Below are positions 34,139 to 51,050 of a stretch of DNA of 64,000 nt, piece by piece. The notes beneath the pieces are model-generated. The model did not search any database. It was not told the origin of the DNA and was given only the letters and a program-made list of their open reading frames with translations. Every line of letters begins with the position of its first letter. Within the stretch, counting starts at the first letter, position 1. Where the stretch lies: NCBI GenBank assembly GCA_003024785.1, contig PUQB01000070.1:649699-713698 (forward strand), given 5' to 3'. Source of the DNA: Selaginella tamariscina (Eukaryota > Streptophyta > Lycopodiopsida > Selaginellales > Selaginellaceae). Both the position numbers and the translations under genes were made by a program.

Positions 34139-35703
34139 TTACACGTATAAGACACAAAACACCGTCCTTTCATTCATATAGCATATACACACCTCAGGAC
34201 ATATGGACTCATTTTTCTTCATGATGGCGTTCCTAGCAGCAGACTTAAGCATACCAGTGGTAGATGGCTTGGTCTGTTTGGGGTTCATAACATTTCTAAT
34301 CTTCGATATCACCCATGCAGTAGACAACACATGACCAACGAAGCTAACCCTCGTGTGTAAACTCTCCGCTTGCTCCCCAAATCTATTTAAGAGTACTAAG
34401 TAACACACATACGCACGCACACACAAACTTACTTGTGAGTAACTACTCCGGTTGTTACCATGGTTCCATTTGACAAGATATTCCTCCAGCCAGCTCCACT
34501 GCATCAAATACTTTACTGAATGCATCTAGAGATGCAAGAGCCACTTCTCCCGGTAAATCTTGAAAAACTTCTTGCCCACCTTGGAAGTCACTGCTTTAGT
34601 AGTAAAGAATCCTGTAGCCGTGACTATACCCGTCAATATCCCTTTGGCAACCTCTCTGACATTCTTGTTACTCTCCTCACCCTGTAAACAATATATGTAT
34701 ACATGTGTGCGTGTGCGTGTGCGTGTGCGTGCGTACCTCTTTATGTTTCGCATTGCCATTGGGCTGATCTCAGCTGCTTTAGTGTACTGCTTAGAATGGC
34801 TCTTAATGAACTGACCTCCTTCTGAAACTGCTCAACAGTAGTGTTACTACACCAGAATATACCACGAATGATGTGACCGGTTCCCGTTGCAATCCCCTTT
34901 GCTACACTTGTATTATACTCTTCCACATTAGGTGCAACTGTAGTCCAGTACAATCTCGACTTCTCCTCCGAAGGCTTCTTCGCCATATCCTTGACAACCT
35001 CGGCCGGCACGAGTTTCTCGTCCGGGACCTCGTCCGGCAGCTCCTCCTTGTTCCCGTCCGTTTTTGTACCATTCGGTTTGGAGAAGAATGTACTTGTCGA
35101 GGTAACCATCCAGCTTTGTGGAGCTTATCCTCGTTCCCCTTCACCTTGAAGGTGACTCCGTAACTGAGAGGTCTTCACTTGCATCGTCTTGCACTTCCTA
35201 AGTGAACATGTGAGATCACAGAGATGTAAAAGCAAGAACAACTTACATCATCACCATCGTATGAATCATCGACCCTCAGAGTGAAGTAATAGTGTGCAGA
35301 ATCCAGCTTTGTAACAAGTTCGTCCTTGAGAACCGGCCATTGAAGATCCTTACCGACCCGGGCGAAAACCGCAATCTGGTTACCATTGTGAAGCAGTGCT
35401 ACCAGTGAGAAGTGGCCGGAAGCAAGGAGCACGTCTGTTGCTTGTCAATGAGATGAACCATAGCGGGGATCTTCACTAATTTTTTCGCTGGCATTTATCT
35501 TGTTCGATCCTGCTCCTGAGCAGTTGTTCTAGCTCCTGCTTGATCTCATCGTCTTCTACCTCCTCGAAATTGTGCTCCTCCTTGTGAATGGGTCTGTCTG
35601 GCGATCGCACCTTGAGTTTGCTCTGTGGATCGAAATGCACCGAACCTGGTATCGGATTGTCGTCAATCTGCTGCGAGCTTGCCATCGCCGGATTGTTCCC
35701 CAT
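34139..35703 (-). CDS. ERD7-like senescence-domain protein (PF06911 type)
   Basis: The gene has four exons: 35246-35703, about 34737-35200, about 34435-34683 and 34139-34382. The N-terminal region has 'KIPAMVHLIDKQQ' and 'QIAVFARVGKDLQWPVLKDE', as in plant ERD7/senescence-associated proteins. The C-terminal senescence domain shows 'YWTTVAPNVEEYNTSVAKGI', 'IIRGIFWCSNTTVEQ', 'ISPMAMRNIKR', 'TGFFTTKAVTSKVGKKFF' and 'LSTAWVISKIRNVMNP'. Family members respond to dehydration and cold and act at membranes, where they change lipid composition; a membrane role here is inference. About six single-base slips break the frame between conserved blocks, in exon 1, exon 2 and exon 3. Since every block is conserved in order with splice sites intact, I favour assembly errors over true decay. 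The start ATG is at 35703. Confidence 0.8.
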
Positions 35704-36201
35704 CCCAGAAGAGCGTTGGAAAAACAGAATAAAGGGGATTGGTGTTCATAAACACAATAACTGTGCCACGTTTGCCCAGACACTTGTCAATATCTGTGGG
35801 GTCGCTTGTCCTATTTCCACGTGTAGGCTTTAAGGGTTGACGTGTAGGATCAGAATGTCTGAGCATGATATTGATTTTAAATTTATACTAAACCAATAGT
35901 CTTTAATCTAGATTTTATTTTTAATATTAACAAGCATATAAAATAAAACTATATGTATTAATTAAAATGAATGTATTATGTATATATACAATTGCCATTG
36001 GATTAGTAAATATAAATTAATAAGTTAATTATAAATATTAGGCTTGCACACACACACAAACGATTAATAAGATAGCATAACGGTTTTATTAGATTAACAA
36101 AGGATCATTGTCATGCATGATGCTCCCTTCTCCCACCCTCACAAAGATTCAAAAGTTTTCATAATAAAACAATAAAAACAAAGTGTTCAATCCAGATACA
36201 C
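35704..36201. other. Intergenic between ERD7-like and mannosidase genes
   Basis: The 5' flank of the ERD7-like gene and the 3' flank of the mannosidase gene share this 500 bp. It is AT-rich with a short AC tract near 36045-36058. No other gene is seen. Confidence 0.5.
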
Positions 36202-42129
<5,928 letters not shown>

Positions 42130-42275
42130 AGCCACACGAACTGAGAAATCCAAAGAATTTGTCTGGGTTTATATGGAGGAAATTCCGGTTTCCAAGTGGC
42201 ATTCAGTCAGCCGTTGATCTTCGTGGATTCCGTTTGAAAATGGCCGTCGGATTGTGTGATTAAGATGAACAGTTG
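42130..42275. promoter_or_regulatory. Short shared promoter region, mannosidase and PPR genes
   Basis: Only 146 bp separate the ATG of the minus-strand mannosidase from that of the plus-strand PPR gene. The interval contains 'agccgttgatcttcg' and 'ggccgtcggattg'. These resemble the 'agccgtcggatctc' hairpin before the Lhca4 gene and 'atcaacggttg' near 50820. A bidirectional promoter is inference. Confidence 0.45.
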
Positions 42276-44833
42276 ATGAGCCTGCGGGCAACATATGCAG
42301 CACTCATTCAGCAATGTGGGAGCCTCGCAGACGCCAGGCACTTACACAATCAAATCTCACGCTCGGCACTCGACAAAGACATCTTCCTGTGGAATCTTCT
42401 TGTCAAGTTATATGGGCAATGCGGGAGCATACAAGACGCTACGTCTTGCTATGCGCAGATCCGGCAGCCCAACATTGTATCCAACAATATCATGCTTTCT
42501 GCATTTGCTCACAATGGGCATCTCCAGGAAGCCAGGAGCTTGTTCGATTCAATCCCACAGAGAAACGTCATCTCCTGGACTGCCATGTTGTCTGGATTCT
42601 CACAAGGTTCCCACCTCGCGGAGGCCGAGAAGCTCTTCGAGAAGATGCCGGTTAGAAACTCTGTGTCATGGAATGCCATGATTACTGCATATGCCCAGAA
42701 CGGGCATATCGACTCATCCGGGAGTTTTTTCATTTGATGCCCGAGAGGGACCTGGCTTCGTGGAACACCATTCTACAGGCCTTCAATAAGGCCTCAGATG
42801 TCGAGTCTGCGGAGAGAGTCTATGAACGAATGTGCGTGCATGATATTGTCTGTTCAACCACTATGCTTACTGCATATGCCCAGTCCGGGCACGTCGACAA
42901 GGCGAAATTCACATTCGACTCGATGCTTGAACACAATGCAATCTCATGCAATGCAATGATGAATGCATTCTCTCTTCTCTCGGATGTTGAGGAGCTTTTC
43001 AAACAGATGCCACAGAGAAGTATATCTTCGTGGAATGGACTTGTTCAAGCGTATGCATATAACGGGCATCTGGAAACAGCCAGGGCCTTATTCCATCTAA
43101 TGCCCCGGCACGACTCCGTCTCATGGACAGTGATACTCGGTTCGCATGGGGACTACGGTGAGGTTGATGAGATAAGGATACTGGGAGATGAGATGCCTGA
43201 GCCGTCGGTTGCGGTTTGGAACGTGCTTGTACAAGCGTATGCCCGGAATGGCCATTTAGAAGATGCAGAAACTCTCTTCTACTCCATGACTGTGAAAGAC
43301 GCCGTTTCCTGGACTGCCATGATAGGTGGGTATGCCCAAAGAGGATATATCCGTGAGGCAGTAGAGTTGTTCAATGAGATGCCTCAGAGAGACTTGATAT
43401 CCTGGACGGCCACGATCACTGCATACGCTCAGGGCGGGCATATGGACGCAAGCAGGAGAGTGTTCTACTCAATGCCTTGTTGGGACGTAGTGGCTTGGAA
43501 TGCACTGGTTGCTGCATATGCTGAAGCCAGTGATATTGAAGCTTCCAGGCTTGTGTTCTGTGAAATGCCTGAGCGAAACTCTGCTACATGGAGTGTTGTT
43601 ATTACGGCTTCGTTGCGGAATGAACTCATTGAGGAGGCGAGGGAGTTTTTTGAGAGAGTCCCAGCTTGTGACATGTCTGTGTGGAATGGTATGATACAGG
43701 CATATGTGAACATGGATGACAAACTAGAGGAAGCAAGGAGGATCTTCAACCTTATGCCACAGCCAGATGCAGCTGCATGGACTATGATAGTAAGTGCTCA
43801 TGCGGATATCTGGTCAGCCCGAGAGGTTGTGGTAAACCTGTGTAAGATCGACTTAGAAGGGGTGGAAGTTGACGATGTCTTGCTTGCTACAGTCATTAGT
43901 GTTTGCGAGAGCCAGAGGGAACTCCACGAAGGGATGCGAGTTCACTCTGGGGCAGTTTACTTGGAACACTCTGAGCCTCTCACTGTAGCACTCATTAAAA
44001 TGTATGCGAAATGCAACTGCTTAGGTGATGCACGTTTCCTGTTCGAGAACACATCCGATGCAACTGTGGTAACTTGGACTTCCATGGTTTCGGCTTATGC
44101 ACAGAACGGACTCGTTTCGGAGGCTCTCCAGCTATTTCAGAAAATGCTTATGCAAGGAATCAAGCCTGATGAGATCGCGTATGTGACTGTGTTCGATGTG
44201 TGTGGAACGCTACCAGCGGTTCCTGAAGGAAAGGTTCTACATGCGAGTGTTTCGGATATCGGTCTGGACAGCGAGGCCTCGGTTGGGACTGCCCTTGTGA
44301 GCATGTACTCGAGATGGGGAGCTCTAGAGTTGGCAAAGCAGGCTTTTGAGAAGGTGGTTTCTAAGGATGTTGTCATCCTCTGGACGGCAATGATATCTGC
44401 TTATGCCCAAACAGGGCATAACAAGAAGACACTGTACTTCTTTGGCGAAATGCTGCTTGAAGGAGTCGATCCCGAGAGTGTTACGTTTCTGAGTGTGATA
44501 TCTGCATGCAGCCATGCGGGGCGTGTGGAAGAAGGAGTAGAGTGTTTTGTGTCGATGACAAGGGACTACGGAGTTGAAGAGACTGCTGAGCATTTTACGT
44601 GTATGGTTGATGTTCTTGCTCGTGCTGGGAAGCTTGAGGAAGCCGAGGAGCTTATTGTAAGTATGCCTTATGAACAGATGGATTGGCATATATGGCTTTG
44701 TTAGCTGCTTGCAAGAGTTATGGGCAGCTTGAGAGGCAAGCGGGCTGCTGCTGCCGCTGTGGAGCTCAATTCGATCAAAAGTTTCTTCAGCTCCTTATGT
44801 TTTGTTATCCAGCATTCACGCTGGTCACTGTAA
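42276..44833 (+). CDS. PPR protein with many 31-residue repeats, short E-like end
   Basis: This is a long intronless PPR gene. The start is ATG at 42276 ('MSLRATYAALIQQCGSLADA'); the codon before it is TTG. More than twenty repeats follow, mostly 31 residues long ('DAVSWTAMIGGYAQRGYIRE', 'DLISWTATITAYAQGGH', 'DVVAWNALVAAYAEA'), then longer P/L motifs near the end and the start of an E motif ('MALLAACKSYGQLER'). There is no DYW domain. Such proteins bind organellar RNA one base per repeat, usually for editing or processing; the target here is unknown. Three single-base slips break the frame: near 42717 (the end of a GGG run), near 44690 and near 44745. Between the first two a 678-codon frame is unbroken, so I consider the gene real and the slips likely sequence errors. 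Confidence 0.85.
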
Positions 44834-44859
44834 TTAAAGACTTACACTGTATTATACTT

Positions 44860-45351
44860 CATGATCTGTATGCCTTCTTTGTTGTGCATCTCTCTCTCTC
44901 TCTCTATCTCTTCTCTCTCTCTCTATATATATATTCAGGTGGCAAAGGAAAATGCATATCTGTTTTAAGATAAGCAAATAAATAAGCTTATACATGAAAA
45001 CTTCACAAACACAAGATGCTAAGAATATGCTGCAGCATATTTTAATGCTAGTATTGAATAATATCTGATATAAAAAAAATCGGGTGGAGCTGCCAAGTAA
45101 GCATGGAAATGTGGCTCAACTTCGAGAACAATTTCTAGCCGTCGGATCTCATAATCGACGGCTAGAACTGGATTAGACACACGCATTCTGATTGGCGCGA
45201 GTGAGATATCCACAAGCGGATGTTTGGCAAAAATGAACCAAACGACAGGAGCCGCGAGATTAGATTCGTATCGTATCTCATCCGTCCAACTTTCACTTGT
45301 TCAAGCTGCTCCCTTAGGGTTCATAGCGAGCTCCAGGGATTCCAGGTATCA
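44860..45351 (+). promoter_or_regulatory. Lhca4 upstream region with 12-bp perfect hairpin
   Basis: TTCTAGCCGTCG (45133-45144) and CGACGGCTAGAA (45156-45167) form a perfect 12-bp inverted repeat with an 11-nt loop, about 185 bp before the Lhca4 start. A CCAAT-like 'gattggc' (near 45190) and a GATA-like 'gagatatccac' (near 45203) follow. GATA/I-box elements are common in light-regulated antenna promoters; their role here is inference. A CT microsatellite lies at 44889-44920. Confidence 0.5.
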
Positions 45352-46282
45352 ATGGCGACCACAATGCAGGCTTCGATCAATCTGTCGTGCCCCTCTACAT
45401 TCTTATCTGGATCCAGTAGCGGATTATCCAAGCTACGGAGCTCTGCAAAGCCTGCTGGATTCGCTCCAAACAGATTCAAAGTAGAAGCCAAGAAGGGCGA
45501 GTGGTGCCCGGATTGGCATCTCCTGCTTATCTGAATGGAAGGTAATGTATCTAATAAACATACAAATGCGAGTATTATACACATACGTATATGGTGCATT
45601 TCTTGTTATATTTGTATTAGAAAGTATTATATATAAATATTTCACTGGTTGTTTGGTTTATTGATGCAAGTTTGCCAGGTGACAATGGTTTTGAACCACT
45701 CGGACTTGCAGGAGACCCAGCCAATCTCAGGTGGTATGTACAGGCCGAGCTCCAGAATGGAAGATGGGCAATGGTGGGAGTCGCCGGCATGCTTATTCCT
45801 GAGGTTCTCACCAAGATCGGACTCATCAATGCACCGCTCTGGTTCGACGCCGGTGCAAAAGAGTACTTTGCACCTTCTTCGACACTGTTTGTGATTGAGT
45901 TTCTGTTGTTCCACTATGTCGAGATTCGGAGATGGCAAGATATCAAGTATCCAGGGAGTGTGAACCAGGATCCCATCTTTAAAGGATACAGTTTGCCTAA
46001 GAACGAAGTTGGATATCCCGGTGGAGTCTTCAATCCCCTCAACTTCCCTGCAAACGAGGAGTACAAGGAGAAGGAGCTTGCTAATGGTAACTATCACACC
46101 TTAAACAGCACTTACACGCATTAACTGTGTGGTTTTTTAATGCAGGTCGTCTAGCTATGTTGGCATTCCTTGGGTTCATCATCCAGTCCAATGTGACACA
46201 CAAGGGACCTTTTGAGAACCTCCTCACTCACCTCAGCGATCCATGGCACCAGACAATTGTTCAAACTATTCAAGGCCTGTAA
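45352..46282 (+). CDS. LHCA4: Photosystem I antenna protein Lhca4-like
   Basis: This chlorophyll a/b-binding protein forms the PSI antenna belt with Lhca1. Exons are 45352-45541, 45671-46086 and 46146-46282, with GT-AG borders and a length of about 247 residues. A Ser/Ala-rich transit peptide leads to 'KVEAKKGEW', typical of Lhca4. Exon 2 shows '[14 protein letters not shown]', helix B '[15 protein letters not shown]', '[20 protein letters not shown]' and '[16 protein letters not shown]'. Exon 3 completes helix A/C with '[13 protein letters not shown]' and '[15 protein letters not shown]'. Asn in 'QNGRWAM' is the ligand linked in Lhca3/Lhca4 to red-shifted chlorophylls. Exon 1 lacks one base near 45514 (probably one C of a C run): after 'GEW' the frame shifts, while '[11 protein letters not shown]' is present in the next frame. 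All else is perfectly conserved, so this is almost surely a sequence error. Confidence 0.95.
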
Positions 46283-46332
46283 CAAGATGTGTATTAAAAG
46301 AAATTTCATGTCCTTCAATGTGGGTCTATTTA

Positions 46333-47658
46333 CTAGTTGTTTTCATCGGTGTCCAGAAAGAATGTCCTATGAGGCATGTCCAGTTTGGTGTTTCGATACT
46401 GTGTCTCCAGCTCAAACCTCTGCAGGGGAGAAAGACAATATATACATGTAGAGATATCAAGAATAACCTACCTGTAGTTTACCAGCGGCCGTCAATTTGC
46501 ACCTGGAAACAACAGCGTTCCCCCGGCTAGTTAACCAGCCTCCCTCGACATGAACCTCGTCCCCAACAGTCTGTACACATGTCCATAGCCCCTCGGGAAG
46601 CATTATGTACCCTTCTATATGTGGCTCTTTTAGCCGGTGCTGTGGCCTAACCAGCTTATCAGATTTCTCAAAGCTCACTGGATTCATCGCACGGGAATTC
46701 TCCACCTGTACCAGAAATGAGTATGTATATACTTAACACACACGCACACGTACACACGCACACACACAAAGAAAGTGGTAACAACAACTTACAGGTGAAA
46801 AACTGGATGTCACAGTTTGCCAGGTGCCAAGAAGTTCAGCAGCATCTAGACGAGGGCCCGTAGCAACCCCAGCATGCCGTGTTAAACAGCTTTCCACAGT
46901 CTTCCCAGACTGGAAGGAATCCTCCCATTTCTCCCTGTAATGTGGTGCGTGCGTGCGTGCGTGTGTGTGTGTGAGAGAGAGAGAGAGAGTATATCAACCT
47001 GAAGATGGTAATCTCGTGAAAGTTTGAGGCCTTCAACTTGTTAAGAATCCTGACTCGTAAGCCGTCCTCGCGTTCATCCACAAGGCAATGCTCGATCACA
47101 TTTGCTTGCTTCCAGTATACAACATATGCACCGCTACTATGAAATGCAAGAGTATGCTCATCTGTTTCGTCCTCGATAGTCTGTTCCTGAGTACTGTATA
47201 CGGAGACTGTAGTGGATCCGCATCCAACCGTCGGGTACAAACGCATTGTTTTATTGTAGAATGTTAAGCCTCCTCGTTTATCTTGTTTAGCTAAAGTTGC
47301 ACAGTATGTTTCCCAGTCGGAAACTTCAACTCCCATTCGGCATATTCTTGCGGAAGCAATGAAGATGGGAGTGGAATTAGTTTACCCTTGTGATCAAAGT
47401 CTGCTGAAGAGCCGCTCCATTCTCCTGATACATTCTCACAAAACATCCTCCATCCCTCTGCACACACGCATGTGTGTGTATGTGTATGCTGCGTGTGTGT
47501 GTTGCAGGCTTACTTGGAGCTCGAGGACGAGGAGACAGTTTAGCCACTTCTGAGTGTGCTGAAGAGGCACAACACGTTGTGGGTCGGTTTACTGTGCGTG
47601 TGGTAACTAACTGCGAAGACAATGCACATGGAGATGCAAGGGTAGTCGCCATAGCCAT
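46333..47658 (-). CDS. Plastid-targeted DUF3598-like protein
   Basis: Exons are 47514-47658, 46999-47424, 46793-46934, 46472-46705 and 46333-46419, about 345 residues. The ATG at 47658 opens a Ser/Thr/Ala-rich transit peptide ('MAMATTLASPCALSSQLVTT'). Exon 2 continues 'GEWSGSSADFDHKGKLIPLP' and 'SDWETYCATLAKQ', 'LYPTVGCG'. Exon 4 has 'HIEGYIMLPEGLW' and 'VHVEGGWLTSRG'. The order 'EW..V.DW.T.C', 'PTVGC' and a late 'VE.GWL' recalls the DUF3598 lipocalin-like proteins of cyanobacteria and plastids; this match is from memory and moderate. A single-base slip lies in exon 2 near 47335. The stop lies 50 bp from the 3' end of Lhca4 (tail to tail). No specific function is known to me. Confidence 0.6.
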
Positions 47659-47918
47659 GAACAAATAATCCACCGTGTGTTGAGTTTATGCTATATTACA
47701 ATAAGCATAAACTGGTTTTAAGTACTAAAATTTATTTACCATCAAGCATAAGAAGAACCGTAGTGACGCCTCACTGTGTGTTTGTGTGCGTGTGCGTGTG
47801 CGTGTGTGAGAGAGAGAGAGACAATTAAAATAATATGGATCTTTTCAGCCTAATATAAAAAAAGTGTTTTATTTATGAAGTTTCTCTCTCTTAAATGTAT
47901 ATAAAGTTTTATTCAACT

Positions 47919-48942
47919 CTATGCGATCCCAAGACAAGCACGGATCCCTGCCTCAAAGTCATCTAAAGCAGTATATGTTCCATAAAACGCATCTGTGAGG
48001 TTGCTCCTGCACACACACACACCACACACACATATATATATAACTTTTATCTCCATACTATTATAAATAATTACCTCAATGAAGACATTGGGCTGGAGCT
48101 TGCCGCTATTGAATCATCTAGTACTCTAAATGCTCTAGGAAAAGGAGAAATTATACATACATATGTGTGTGTATTTACTCAAACACACACACGCACACGC
48201 ACACGTATGTGTGAGTACCTTATAAGATTGTCCAGGGACAAGTAGGCTTTAACTTTGACAGGATCTGAATCGTCGAGTAACGAGGCTGCATTCTTCACAA
48301 GGAGTTTAAAAGTACAAACCTGTAAACGATTTAAAACATCGTTTATACATAGAGCAAAATATATAAAAAATATTCATCCGTACACCTCAACACCTGTACG
48401 GGTTTGCAAGTCCGAAATGGATCCACTCTCGAAAGGAATGCAATCCCGAGCTGCTACTTTCACAAGGTTCTCTGCCTCTATGTGGTTGGCAATGGGATTC
48501 GAGCCTGAAACAGCTTTCAAAGATCAACGTGTGCGTGCGTGCGTGCGTGTGTGTAACTTACTTAAAAGAAGAAAAGCATTCTCAACTCCCTGACGTGAAC
48601 GGGCAATTGGTCCCAACAGGAAGTCTGCAGTTTTTTTCTTCTGCTCCTTTAACCAATCTTTTGGTCCTGCTGAATCATTCAAATCCAGATAGATATACAA
48701 TGTATGCAGTACACACACACACACAAGCGTATAAATGTATATGAAAAGCTTACATATTCCCAGAAGAAAGGCTTGAGCATCGGTGGGAGTGTTACTTGCT
48801 GCTATAGCAATACCCAGCTGCACAAGCAACCTGCGATTCAATCTATATACCGGTTCTTGCACTGTAGTCTTCTTCTGAGATAAAATATTGAAGGAGGTGA
48901 ACACTTAGGAGGTGCAACAATCGCCATAGCTAAACTTGCCAT
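47919..48942 (-). CDS. Predicted thylakoid-lumen protein, PsbQ-like helical
   Basis: Six exons, in minus-strand order: 48754-48942, 48562-48669, about 48387-48508, 48222-48318, 48075-48136 and 47919-48008, about 230 residues. The N terminus is a transit peptide ('MASLAMAIVAPPKCSPPS') followed by 'RLNRRLLVQLGIAIAASN' and 'DAQA'. That is a twin-arginine, hydrophobic, A-x-A layout, as in lumen proteins using the Tat route. The mature part is helical ('GPKDWLKEQKKKTADFLLG', 'VCTFKLLVKNAASLLDDSD', 'ALDDFEAGIRACLGIA'). The last helix faintly resembles PsbQ-family ends, so a PSII or NDH lumen role is possible but unproven. One base seems missing near 48890, at an A/T run inside the transit peptide. 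All other splice phases agree. Confidence 0.65.
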
Positions 48943-49119
48943 ATGTAAGAATCTTCCCGTACTTCACCATATCCGCCACATAGGCATCTTAAGATACACG
49001 TCATCACATGCATACGCGTTGCGAGTGACGTATGTACATACTCGCAGTATCCGCCACCATCATGTCATCTTCTGTGTGTTTGATAGAATAAATCTAAACT
49101 TCAAATCAAATACCCTCTA

Positions 49120-49960
49120 ATGGAGAAGTTAATGCTTGTTATACTTTCAACGTTTATATTCACAACATATGCAGGTAAGTGTGTGTGTGTGTGTGCGCGT
49201 GTGTGTGAGATAGAGAGAGGGAGTTATACTGTTTATATATATTGTGCAGATTACTGTGAACAAGGGACATGGCAATCGATCATTCCAATTGGTTGTAAAT
49301 GCAATGATGGCTGGAGAAATATAGTTGACCAGCCTCTGTTGCCATGCTTAATCCCAGCTAATTGTATATTATATTTTCTTAATCTTTCATATAATTAATT
49401 TCATATTTTTACTATTCTTATAGGTAGTATGACTCCGAGCTTCAGTTGTGAAAAGGAACTTCCTGCAACACAGCCACCAATACCATCTTCATTTGACATT
49501 AACAGTAAGTGCATATATATGTGTGCGTATATACATATTTTTTAATAATTCCGAGTTTCAGTTTGTTCATTAGTACCGGTGATTTGCGGAATTGGTGGAG
49601 AATGTGTTCCCGGTGAAGGGCCTTTAAACCATACATGTAACTGTCACGAAGGATATGCAAACTTCTTAAACAGCACATCTGGAGTTTGTTTAAAAGATTG
49701 TAAGTTTAAACACATACACACATACACACATATATATACTTACATACTTTGTAGGTAAGCTTGACCTAGATTGCTCAAATATGAATACTCCAATTGAAGA
49801 AACAGCACCTCCATCACCATCCTCGAGCAACAGCAGTAAGAATCAAAGTTCCACAGTAAGTAACAAATCCTTATCTAACACAAATGCAGAAGGGACCTTG
49901 TCGTTCATGTGTTATCTTGGGATTATTGCAATGTTTACAAAGTTTTTGGATTATATATAA
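49120..49960 (+). CDS. Small secreted EGF-like, probably GPI-anchored protein
   Basis: This five-exon gene is intact: 49120-49174, 49250-49363, 49424-49504, 49574-49699 and 49755-49960, about 193 residues. A signal peptide ('MEKLMLVILSTFIFTTYAG') precedes two Cys-rich modules. The first reads 'DYCEQGTWQ...GCKCNDGW'. The second reads 'CGIGGECVPGEGP...CNCHEGYANFL', each EGF-like with the C-x-C and G-[YW] signature. A Ser/Pro/Asn-rich spacer follows, and the C-terminal hydrophobic segment ('LSFMCYLGIIAMFTKF') could be a GPI signal. Angiosperms have similar 'notch-like' small proteins with two such modules and a Pro-rich linker; their function is largely unknown. Splice phases are consistent throughout. 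No frameshift is seen. Confidence 0.8.
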
Positions 49961-51050
49961 AATATAATTAAGAAAATAGTGTATGTTTGCTGATCAAATT
50001 ACTTATAAATACCACCAAGTAGCATTTTGTATCAGAAATGTTAATATCCACATACATATTATCTACTCTCTCTGCACACGCGTAAATATGCTGTAGAAAT
50101 GCACACTTAAAGTGTGAGTGTGTATACTATGCGTGTGAAATGCACACTTGAAAGTGTAAGTGCACAATACTGCATCAGTGGTGCCACGTCATTAGAAAAT
50201 ACCACCGTACACTGCCATGTCAAACCGTAATGACACCTTGGCAAAGGCAGGGTTACCTTTGTGTATAATTTAATTTAACCTAATTTACGTAAACACATTA
50301 TAATAATAATAAAAACATTATAATTGTTATAACTAATTAGGTTAATTGTTAAGTTATAAAACTTATAACGTAAGACCATTATTACGTATATAACAATATT
50401 GCACTTGTATACATTACGTCATCCACACAATCTGAAAACGTAATAAAGTTAGTATGAATTATAATGAAATAAAAGTAATAATATTAACCAATATTTAAAA
50501 ATTATAATATAATATCAATTTACAATAATATATTGTATACACATTGAATGTAATTATATATAGAGAAGAACAAACACCTATTGAAAATTCAAAAAAATAA
50601 TTAAAAAAGATCGTGTACGGAAATATATTAGGCTATATACAGCTGGATATTTTGCATTATTCTATAGAATATTCGAATTTTTGACTATTACTCAAGTACT
50701 AATATAGATTTTTACTACATTGAGAAGTTGAGATGTTAATTTCTTTAGGTACAGCTTGGCATTTCGTAATGAAAAACTAAATAGTAAACAAATTGACACG
50801 ATAACACCACGCATTGAAATCAACGGTTGAAAACAAGCCTTCTCACCAATTGATAACGATTTCACAGCCTCATTTATGTCAGATGAAGAAGTTGCTACTT
50901 CCTCTCGTTTGCTGAAAGAAAACTATGTGTGTGTGTGTGTGTGTACATATATATATACATACATACATGTGTGTATCGTAATTCACATGTTCATACACAC
51001 GTATGTTAAGTATATTCCTTACAGGGAGAATTGAAGCAGCACAGATTACA
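49961..51050. other. AT-rich intergenic DNA before the GH17 gene
   Basis: There is no gene. A near-palindrome 'cacacttaaagtgtg' (50103-50117) is partly repeated 40 bp later as 'cacacttgaaagtgt'. 'atcaacggttg' near 50820 resembles motifs before other genes of the window. A GT run lies at 50923-50944. Confidence 0.5.

Noticed and set aside
42130-42153. Upstream start of the mannosidase at 42153
   Set aside because: That codon is TTG. The first ATG (42129) directly precedes a normal signal peptide.
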